Shown: piece by piece, positions 1 to 7,295 of the stretch
Layout of the letters: the number at the start of each line of letters is the position of its first letter
Numbering within the stretch: the first letter of the stretch is position 1
Source: Bacteroidia bacterium
GTDB taxonomy: Bacteria > Bacteroidota > Bacteroidia > Bacteroidales > Azobacteroidaceae
Direction of reading: 5' to 3'
Assembly (NCBI GenBank): GCA_025996895.1
Contig: BNTW01000021.1
Coordinates: 1-38,309, forward strand
Length of the DNA stretch: 38,309 bases
The notes under the pieces: model-generated
What the model was told of the DNA's origin: nothing
The model's input: only the letters and a program-made list of their open reading frames with translations
The model's database searches: none
Translations under genes and position numbers: made by a program

Positions 1-127
1 CTTGCTGTTCGAGATGTCAAAGATACAAATTTTTGAAAGCAATTCACAACAATAGGGGGAAAAACCTCCTATCGGTTACAGCTGTTCGAGATGTCAAAGA
101 TACAAATTTTTGAAAGCAATTCACAAC
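1..127. repeat. 127-bp block duplicated at 2381-2507
   Basis: The stretch made of a spacer end (ctt), a repeat, a 30-bp spacer and another repeat is identical at 1-127 and 2381-2507. The sequences diverge at the next base (g at 128, t at 2508). One spacer is therefore present twice, at 51-80 and 2431-2460. Confidence 0.95.
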
Positions 128-2537
128 GTGTACCAAAGGAACCCCAAAAACCGCTTAGCTGTTCGAGATGTCAAAGATACAAATTTTTGAAAGCAATTCA
201 CAACCTTAATCCGGTGAATTGCCCGATAGTTTCTGCTGTTCGAGATGTCAAAGATACAAATTTTTGAAAGCAATTCACAACAACGCTCAGAAAGGCAAAA
301 AGGACAGGCCTGCTGTTCGAGATGTCAAAGATACAAATTTTTGAAAGCAATTCACAACTAGATGGATACCACCGATATACAGTAATGGCTGTTCGAGATG
401 TCAAAGATACAAATTTTTGAAAGCAATTCACAACTCCAACCACTTTCAGCAACAGTATTAAGAAGCTGTTCGAGATGTCAAAGATACAAATTTTTGAAAG
501 CAATTCACAACATGTGCATCTGCATAATGAAGAACGACCATGCTGTTCGAGATGTCAAAGATACAAATTTTTGAAAGCAATTCACAACTTTCCGGGAAGC
601 GTTCAGTTATTTGGTAAGCTGTTCGAGATGTCAAAGATACAAATTTTTGAAAGCAATTCACAACGGTAAGCCTCTGAATCCTCTGTGGGAATTGGCTGTT
701 CGAGATGTCAAAGATACAAATTTTTGAAAGCAATTCACAACATATCGGTATCGCTGTCAATAAGACGACACGCTGTTCGAGATGTCAAAGATACAAATTT
801 TTGAAAGCAATTCACAACCGTATAGCCCACAACCATATCCATGTTCCTGCTGTTCGAGATGTCAAAGATACAAATTTTTGAAAGCAATTCACAACCTTTT
901 CCTATTTATAGTAGTGAATTTATTGCTGTTCGAGATGTCAAAGATACAAATTTTTGAAAGCAATTCACAACAAGCCCAAGCTCTAGTACTTTTGGGTTGC
1001 TGCTGTTCGAGATGTCAAAGATACAAATTTTTGAAAGCAATTCACAACATTATGCTGCTGAACAAGAAATGGATTATAGCTGTTCGAGATGTCAAAGATA
1101 CAAATTTTTGAAAGCAATTCACAACTTGCGCCCAAATCGGTTATTTGGGTCAACCGCTGTTCGAGATGTCAAAGATACAAATTTTTGAAAGCAATTCACA
1201 ACTATAATTACCCGTTTGCTGGCTAATTGCTGGCTGTTCGAGATGTCAAAGATACAAATTTTTGAAAGCAATTCACAACACCCCAACGTAAGGGTAAATC
1301 GGAATCAAGCTGTTCGAGATGTCAAAGATACAAATTTTTGAAAGCAATTCACAACGTAAGTTGGCACAACATGGCGTTTACAATGCTGTTCGAGATGTCA
1401 AAGATACAAATTTTTGAAAGCAATTCACAACACGAAGCAATCGACGAATTGCCGATGTTGCGCTGTTCGAGATGTCAAAGATACAAATTTTTGAAAGCAA
1501 TTCACAACAGCGCGAGTATGATGATGAGAATTGCCGTCGCTGTTCGAGATGTCAAAGATACAAATTTTTGAAAGCAATTCACAACTATTAAAGGCATAAT
1601 GTTATCCACTATTCAGCTGTTCGAGATGTCAAAGATACAAATTTTTGAAAGCAATTCACAACGACAGACATCTCCGGCGCAATTAGGGGATTGCTGTTCG
1701 AGATGTCAAAGATACAAATTTTTGAAAGCAATTCACAACAGATAAAAAGTACTAATTTTGTTGCACCGCGCTGTTCGAGATGTCAAAGATACAAATTTTT
1801 GAAAGCAATTCACAACAAGGTTATGCCATTCGGTACGCTTTGGAATGCTGTTCGAGATGTCAAAGATACAAATTTTTGAAAGCAATTCACAACGGGTGTC
1901 GGCTCTTTTTGTTCGGGTAACGCGCTGTTCGAGATGTCAAAGATACAAATTTTTGAAAGCAATTCACAACTAAAACGGACGCAACGTTGACAAAATAACA
2001 GCTGTTCGAGATGTCAAAGATACAAATTTTTGAAAGCAATTCACAACTAACCGGGGGCGGGCTTTCCGTCCCCTTAAGCTGTTCGAGATGTCAAAGATAC
2101 AAATTTTTGAAAGCAATTCACAACCTAAAACAATCCGAGGAACACAACAAAATTGCTGTTCGAGATGTCAAAGATACAAATTTTTGAAAGCAATTCACAA
2201 CCGTACAACGATTTATCCGACGACGGGTTGGCTGTTCGAGATGTCAAAGATACAAATTTTTGAAAGCAATTCACAACTGATGTTATTGACGGTTGGCACA
2301 AAGAACGCTGTTCGAGATGTCAAAGATACAAATTTTTGAAAGCAATTCACAACTTGGCGGCTCTTTTTGTTCGGGTAACGCTTGCTGTTCGAGATGTCAA
2401 AGATACAAATTTTTGAAAGCAATTCACAACAATAGGGGGAAAAACCTCCTATCGGTTACAGCTGTTCGAGATGTCAAAGATACAAATTTTTGAAAGCAAT
2501 TCACAACTATGACGGAATACTTTAAGAAAATCAGTAA

Positions 2538-2967
2538 GCTGTTCGAGATGTCAAAGATACAATTTTTTGAAAGCAATTCACAACTTTATCCAAACAATGC
2601 AACAAACAAAGAAGCTGTTCGAGATGTCAAAGATACAATTTTTTGAAAGCAATTCACAACAATGGGGTGCAACCGATGATAGGCAGGGTAGCTGTTCGAG
2701 ATGTCAAAGATACAATTTTTTGAAAGCAATTCACAACTGTCCTCGTCCAATTTTCCGTTGCTTTGTTGCTGTTCGAGATGTCAAAGATACAATTTTTTGA
2801 AAGCAATTCACAACAGCAAATATGTTGTAGAATAATCATTTTTAGCTGTTCGAGATGTCAAAGATACAATTTTTTGAAAGCAATTCACAACTAATGAATG
2901 ATTAATCTTTTATTTTCGCAGCTGTTCGAGATGTCAAAGATACAATTTTTTGAAAGCAATTCACAAC
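2538..2967 (-). repeat. Six variant CRISPR repeats sharing one SNP
   Basis: The repeats starting at 2538, 2614, 2691, 2768, 2845 and 2921 read acaatttttt where all others read acaaattttt. In the inferred crRNA direction this is the 5' end of the array, normally the leader-proximal and youngest end. The change would then have arisen in the leader-proximal repeat and been copied with later spacers. The opposite polarity cannot be excluded. Confidence 0.85.
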
Positions 2968-3114
2968 TCATACTGCATAATTCGGAGCATACCCACCCAC
3001 AAATCCGGGAAAAAATCCGGTGTTGAAGTGGGGTTTTTAAGCGTAAAAAGTCTGCCATTCCGGCAGCTTGGCGGTACGGACGATTGGTTGTCGCGTGTAT
3101 GGTGGGATAAATAA
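2968..3114 (+). pseudogene. Possible C-terminal remnant of an unidentified gene
   Basis: One plus-strand frame is free of stops from the end of the last CRISPR repeat to a TAA at 3112-3114. From 3001 on it reads like real protein, ending LGGTDDWLSRVWWDK. It lies just upstream of, and on the same strand as, the GH18 lipoprotein pair. It could be the tail of a gene of the same polysaccharide-utilisation locus whose front was lost next to the CRISPR array. The family is not recognised. Chance openness of a short frame is the alternative. Confidence 0.35.
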
Positions 3115-3147
3115 GTGGAGAGTTGAGAATGGAGAATGAAGAATTAA
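3113..3147. repeat. Period-7 tandem repeat (GAATGGA-like)
   Basis: Five degenerate seven-base units follow each other (AAGTGGA, GAGTTGA, GAATGGA, GAATGAA, GAATTAA) immediately before the start codon at 3158. It is one of six period-7 arrays in the window. This one begins next to the TAA that closes the upstream open frame. Confidence 0.75.
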
Positions 3148-3157
3148 AAAATGCAAT

Positions 3158-4555
3158 ATGAAACAAGTTAAATATATATTATTCTTTTTGTTGTTTGCAG
3201 GAATTTGGAACGGTTGTGTCGAAGACAGCGCGGATAATCCGCCCTTTGGCGAAAAAGACGTTCCACATATTTATGTGACCTGGCAAACAAACATGGCTTA
3301 TAAGCTCGGTCAAACAATGACTTTCGTGCCGATGGTTTCGCCTTCCGATGGTGCAGCCTATCGCTGGACGTTGAACGGCGAAGAAATTTCGACGGAAAAA
3401 GACTTGAGTTACCCGTTGAACGATTTTTTGTTCAATGCGGAATTAAAATTTGAAGTAACACGCAACGGTGTAAGCAATTCGCGGACGGCTTCGGTGCTGG
3501 TAACAAAAGACTTTGTGCCGAAACAAAGCAGCCGGAAATTGTTCGGTTTTCTGACCAAAAACGGCACACTCGACGATGTGGATTGGGAATCCATCACGCA
3601 TTTGGTCGTTTCGTCGGTAGTGGTGAAAGAAGACGGTACATTGGATTTGTCGATGATGCAGACACTTGATATTCCTACGTTGATGGCTTTTGCTCATCAC
3701 TATGGCGTTTATGTGATTCTGGAAGTTTCCGGCGTTATCAATTATCTAAATTCAGGATCGTTATACGGCAGTCTGACGTTTTATAATCCGGCTGTCAATA
3801 ATCCGCAGGCATTGACGGAGAATATCGCCAAATTGGTGACGGATTATGATTTCGACGGAGTCAATATTTATATGGACGAATCTATTGCGGAAAATTACGA
3901 TAATCCGGCGGCACTCAAAGAATTTTATGAAAGTACGGCTGATAAAATCAAAAGTTCCAAAAACACCATCGACGGAACAGAATACGATTATTTGATGTCG
4001 TTGTCGGTTGTCGGCGGTTGGACACGGGGTGCGTTAGGCGGCGTGGTCAATCTGCCGCAATACGATTATGTGTTTGTATTGGCATTCCTGAACGAAAACC
4101 TTAGTCCGGTTTCTCATGGATCGGTACAATACGCGGCCGACGAAATTCGTGCTTGGCTTACTTGGACAGGCTTACAAGTGGCCGATCCTTCCCGCTTGAT
4201 TTTGGTTGCACCGGCCGCCGGAATACGCTATTTCGACATACCGGCCGAATTTACGTGGGCGAATTTGGAACAACATATCGAGTATATCAGTTACCGCGAT
4301 ATTTGCGGAGCTTATGCGGACGCACCGGCAAAAATTCCGGCCGTGATTGTATTGAAAGAAAACAACAATGACCTCAAAAAGGAAGTGGATAAAATCTATT
4401 ACAACGGTTTGCGAGATATGGAACGCCGTATCAATGAGGTAATTATCCCGAACAATCTGGGCGGTATCGGACTTTGGTCGTTGGAAAACGACGAGAAAAA
4501 TCCGGAAAAATCATTGTTGAAAAAATTAAAAACAACTTTAGACGCAAGTGAATGA
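3158..4555 (+). CDS. GH18-like lipoprotein, catalytic motif degenerate
   Basis: This is a 465-residue protein with a signal peptide ending in an atypical lipobox (WNGC, lipid Cys at residue 20). The acidic VED after the Cys suggests surface exposure. Residues 35-115 resemble a PKD/Ig-like domain, and the rest is a GH18-type TIM barrel. The family signature DxxDxDxE is replaced: the segment at 232-240 reads FDGVNIYMD, so the second and third Asp are Asn and Tyr and the catalytic Glu is Asp. The SxGG strand motif is also poor. It is therefore probably a glycan-binding protein without chitinase activity, like the non-catalytic GH18 proteins of Bacteroidetes polysaccharide loci. Its TGA overlaps the ATG of the next gene (ATGA at 4552-4555), so the two are translationally coupled. 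Binding specificity is unknown. Confidence 0.82.
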   Translation: MKQVKYILFFLLFAGIWNGCVEDSADNPPFGEKDVPHIYVTWQTNMAYKLGQTMTFVPMVSPSDGAAYRWTLNGEEISTEKDLSYPLNDFLFNAELKFEVTRNGVSNSRTASVLVTKDFVPKQSSRKLFGFLTKNGTLDDVDWESITHLVVSSVVVKEDGTLDLSMMQTLDIPTLMAFAHHYGVYVILEVSGVINYLNSGSLYGSLTFYNPAVNNPQALTENIAKLVTDYDFDGVNIYMDESIAENYDNPAALKEFYESTADKIKSSKNTIDGTEYDYLMSLSVVGGWTRGALGGVVNLPQYDYVFVLAFLNENLSPVSHGSVQYAADEIRAWLTWTGLQVADPSRLILVAPAAGIRYFDIPAEFTWANLEQHIEYISYRDICGAYADAPAKIPAVIVLKENNNDLKKEVDKIYYNGLRDMERRINEVIIPNNLGGIGLWSLENDEKNPEKSLLKKLKTTLDASE

Positions 4556-5640
4556 TTAAGAAAGGAATTTTTGTAACGCTGATGGTTTTCAGTTTTACTT
4601 TTTTAGGTTTTTCGTGTAAAGAAGACAACGAAAACCGGTATGGAAGCGGTCAAACGACAGGTGAAACTCCCGGAGAAACTCCGGGAGAAATCCCTGACGA
4701 CAACAATAAAATCGTTTTGGCGTATGTCACTTCGTGGAGTGCCGAAATGCCCGATCCGAATTATCTAACGCATATCAATTACTCGTTCGGTCACGTAAAT
4801 GACACCTACAACGGCGTAACGATCGAAAACGAAACGCGATTGAAATCTATCGTAGATTTGAAAAAGCAAAAACCGGCATTGAAAATTTTGTTGTCGGTCG
4901 GCGGCTGGGAAAGCGGACGTTTCAGCGAAATGGCTGCGACGGAAAACAATCGCAAGAGTTTTGCGGCCGACTGCAAACGGATTGTCGACGAATTTGGCTT
5001 GGACGGCATCGACCTCGATTGGGAATATCCGACCAGCAGCGAATCGGGCATTTCTTCTTCTCCCAAAGATACCGAAAATTACAATTTGCTCGCTCAGGAA
5101 ATCCGGAAAGCAATCGGCAATCAAAAACTGCTGACCTTCGCCTCGTCGGCTTCGGGTAGGTATTACGATTTCAAAACATTGGCCGAAATTGTCAATTTTG
5201 TGAATATTATGATGTACGATACCGATGTCCCGCCCTATCACCATTCGGCGTTGCATCGTTCGGAATTAGCGAATGAGATTTCGGCCGATGAATCGATTGC
5301 CAAGCACATTGAAGGAGGAATGCCGGCGAAAAAATTGGTGCTGGGTATACCGTTTTATGGACATGGAGATATTAAAAATATTGCCTATTCTGTTAATTAT
5401 AAAGAGATTATCAACAAGTTGACCGGCTTTACCGAAAAATGGGATGATATAGCCAAGGTTCCGTATTTAGTCAATGAGAAAGGGGAAATCGTTCTGGTTT
5501 ATGAAAACGCCCGCTCAATTGGTTTCAAATGCGAATACCTGTTGCAACAACACTTGCGCGGTGCGATGTATTGGGAATATTCCTCCGACGATGCCGAAGG
5601 GACATTGCGTAAAGCCGTCTGGAAAGGGATAATGGAATAA
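4552..5640 (+). CDS. GH18 chitinase / endo-N-acetylglucosaminidase lipoprotein
   Basis: This is a 362-residue surface lipoprotein. The lipid Cys is residue 22, followed by KED, which fits the lipoprotein export signal of Bacteroidetes. A Gly-Glu-Thr-Pro linker (about 37-48) precedes a complete GH18 barrel. SVGGW is at 115-119 and the catalytic DGIDLDWE at 151-158, with E158 as acid/base. A MMYD motif and a C-terminal YWEYSSDD match the family's substrate-assisted site. Substrates of this family are chitin or the chitobiose core of N-glycans; the sequence does not decide between them. It is coupled to the preceding inactive-looking GH18 protein, and the two probably work together at the cell surface. 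No SusC/SusD pair is in the window. Confidence 0.9.
   Translation: MIKKGIFVTLMVFSFTFLGFSCKEDNENRYGSGQTTGETPGETPGEIPDDNNKIVLAYVTSWSAEMPDPNYLTHINYSFGHVNDTYNGVTIENETRLKSIVDLKKQKPALKILLSVGGWESGRFSEMAATENNRKSFAADCKRIVDEFGLDGIDLDWEYPTSSESGISSSPKDTENYNLLAQEIRKAIGNQKLLTFASSASGRYYDFKTLAEIVNFVNIMMYDTDVPPYHHSALHRSELANEISADESIAKHIEGGMPAKKLVLGIPFYGHGDIKNIAYSVNYKEIINKLTGFTEKWDDIAKVPYLVNEKGEIVLVYENARSIGFKCEYLLQQHLRGAMYWEYSSDDAEGTLRKAVWKGIME
4667..4687. repeat. 9-bp inverted repeat in the chitinase linker
   Basis: ctcccggag and ctccgggag are perfect complements separated by AAA. They lie inside the duplicated Gly-Glu-Thr-Pro codons of the linker. A short hairpin in the early mRNA is possible. Confidence 0.6.
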
Positions 5641-5653
5641 AGTAAAAACAGTC

Positions 5654-7150
5654 TTATAATTTCACCGTTTTCGATTTTCCTTTTTTCGTTTCGTTGTGAA
5701 ATCGATCAACCGACGTAACCACGTATTTCCGTTTTTCCTTTCCTTTATGATAAGGCAAAACGACGGAAGTTTCGCGCGTAACACACACAATTTTTGACGG
5801 GTCGTTTAGATTGTTTTTTTCTTTATTCTTAAAACAATAAACAACGTAATATTGCGCTTTTTCGGGATTGCGCGGATCGCCGTTGCGCGTCCAATGCAAC
5901 ACATAACCTTTCGGTGTCCATTCGGCTTTCAACGATTTCACCTCTTTGGGCGGTTTTGCGTGCTGGTGCAGATAAGCCGGAATTAACGCCGGATACGGTT
6001 GATAATGATTTTTCAGGCTATCAACGATGCCGCCGTTGTTGCGCAACAATTCGTAACCCGGCCAGAAACAATTTCCATAAATAGCCGGCAACGACCGTTC
6101 CAATTGCATTTTTTGCGCCAGCTGATTGGCCTTCATTGTCCGGTCGACATCTTGCCCGATATATAAATGTGCCCCATAATTATTGTACGACCACCAATGA
6201 ATTAATGTTTCGTAGTCCGCTGCCGAATGGCCGATTTCCCAATACAACTGTGGGATATTGTAATCGATCCAACCTTTTTGCACCCAGAGTTTAATATCGG
6301 CATACAGGTTGTCGTAATTTTGCAGGCCGCGTGTGTTGCTCCCCGAACCGTCGGGTGTATTTTTTTTATTCCGGTAAATGCCGAACGGACTGATACCGAA
6401 ACGCACCCAGGGCTTTGTCAAAATAATCGTCCGCTTAACATCCTGAATAAGCATATTCACATTATTTCTCCGCCAATCGTCGCGCTGGGAAGGATAAAAT
6501 CCCTGCATAGGTGCGTACAAGCTAAAACTATCGTCGTCCGGAAATTTTTCGCCCGAAATCGGATACGGATAAAAATAATCGTCCATGTGAATCGCATCAA
6601 CATCGTAGCGACTCACAATATCTTTCACCACCCGGCAGATAAATTCGCGGCTTTGAGGCAGTCCGGGATCAAAATAAATTTGTTTGCCGTATCTCACAAA
6701 CCATTCGGGATGTTGAAAATAAACGTGCGAATAAGACAGTTGGTCGTTTTCGGAAGCCGTTACCCGATAAGGATTTAGCCAAGCATGAAATTCGATACAT
6801 CGCTTGTGCGATTCTTCAATTAAAAACTGCATCGGATCAAAAAATTCGCTGAGCGACTGTCCTTGTTGTCCGGTCAAATATTTACTACAAGGCTCAATAT
6901 CGGAAGGATAAAACGCATCGGCACACGGGCGTACCTGAAAAATCAGTGCATTGATATGATAAGCCTGCAAACTGTCGAGCAGATTAATAAAATATTGTTT
7001 CATAGCCGGAACAGACATATTTTTATATTGTCCTTGTCCGATTACGTGTATCCATGCGCCCCGAAATTCCCGCTTCGGCGTGATTTGCGAAAAACAAACA
7101 CAGGAAAAAAGCAGATAAAGAGCAAATAATGTACTGACTTTACGTTTCAT
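5654..7150 (-). CDS. GHL10-family glycoside hydrolase (DigH/YngK-like)
   Basis: This is a 498-residue secreted protein. A Sec signal peptide (MKRKVSTLFALYLLFSC) leads into the family opening FRGAWIHV. A GHL10 (formerly DUF187) TIM barrel follows, with the conserved NPYR and IHMDDYFYPYP segments. A C-terminal Fn3-like domain covers about the last 100 residues. E. coli DigH of this family cleaves peptidoglycan strands stripped of stem peptides, so a wall-turnover role is plausible here. The start at 7150 is chosen because a -7 promoter element lies at 7166-7173 and overlaps the start of a six-codon longer version. The gene converges on the chitinase with only 13 bases between stop codons and no visible hairpin terminator. 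Confidence 0.85.
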   Translation of the reverse strand: MKRKVSTLFALYLLFSCVCFSQITPKREFRGAWIHVIGQGQYKNMSVPAMKQYFINLLDSLQAYHINALIFQVRPCADAFYPSDIEPCSKYLTGQQGQSLSEFFDPMQFLIEESHKRCIEFHAWLNPYRVTASENDQLSYSHVYFQHPEWFVRYGKQIYFDPGLPQSREFICRVVKDIVSRYDVDAIHMDDYFYPYPISGEKFPDDDSFSLYAPMQGFYPSQRDDWRRNNVNMLIQDVKRTIILTKPWVRFGISPFGIYRNKKNTPDGSGSNTRGLQNYDNLYADIKLWVQKGWIDYNIPQLYWEIGHSAADYETLIHWWSYNNYGAHLYIGQDVDRTMKANQLAQKMQLERSLPAIYGNCFWPGYELLRNNGGIVDSLKNHYQPYPALIPAYLHQHAKPPKEVKSLKAEWTPKGYVLHWTRNGDPRNPEKAQYYVVYCFKNKEKNNLNDPSKIVCVTRETSVVLPYHKGKEKRKYVVTSVDRFHNETKKGKSKTVKL

Positions 7151-7165
7151 TTGTTTTTTTGCGTG

Positions 7166-7173
7166 CAAAGATA
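7166..7173 (-). promoter_or_regulatory. -7 promoter element TATCTTTG of the GHL10 gene
   Basis: A perfect match to the Bacteroidetes TAnnTTTG element, 15 bases upstream of the ATG at 7150. No clear -33 TTTG was seen. Confidence 0.6.
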
Positions 7174-7264
7174 GAAAAAATCTACTGTTATATAATAATA
7201 AAGATATATCATACTTATTTTAAATTATTTAGAAACTTTAACTATCCACTCGCATATTATTTGT

Positions 7265-7272
7265 TACCTTTG
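7265..7272 (+). promoter_or_regulatory. -7 promoter element TACCTTTG of uvrA
   Basis: A perfect TAnnTTTG match 23 bases before the ATG at 7296. It lies in the divergent gap between the GHL10 gene and uvrA. The remainder of that gap (7174-7264) is AT-rich with no other feature seen. Confidence 0.65.
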
Positions 7273-7295
7273 TATATTATTTGGAGAAAAAACAC

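Larger units (their letters stand above)
1..2967 (-). CRISPR. CRISPR array, type II-C-like, 39 repeats (left end cut by window)
   Basis: There are 39 copies of a 47-bp repeat, the first at 4-50 and the last at 2921-2967, separated by 38 complete spacers (29 of 30 bp, 9 of 29 bp). Positions 1-3 are the end of a further spacer, so the array continues to the left. On the minus strand the repeat starts GTTGTGAATTGC and ends CTCGAACAGC. This length and pattern are typical of Cas9 (II-C) repeats in Bacteroidetes, so crRNA is inferred to be read from the minus strand. The first 33 repeats are identical. The last six (2538 onward) share one A-to-T change at repeat position 26. No cas gene or tracrRNA was found in the window; they presumably lie to the left. 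The open frames across the array are artefacts of repeat periodicity. Confidence 0.98.

Noticed and set aside
198..2839. Many open frames of 60-110 codons within 1-2967, with recurring peptides such as MSKIQIFESNSQ
   Set aside because: They are translations of the 47-bp CRISPR repeat plus spacers, with no independent coding evidence.
2968..3112. CRISPR leader immediately right of the array
   Set aside because: The sequence is not AT-rich, contains no promoter-like element toward the array, and reads as a coding remnant. A leader function cannot be supported.
4765..5256. Long antisense frames over well-conserved genes (for example 4765-5256, 24265-25026, 34872-35468)
   Set aside because: They are opposite-strand shadows of confidently identified proteins and carry no family motifs.
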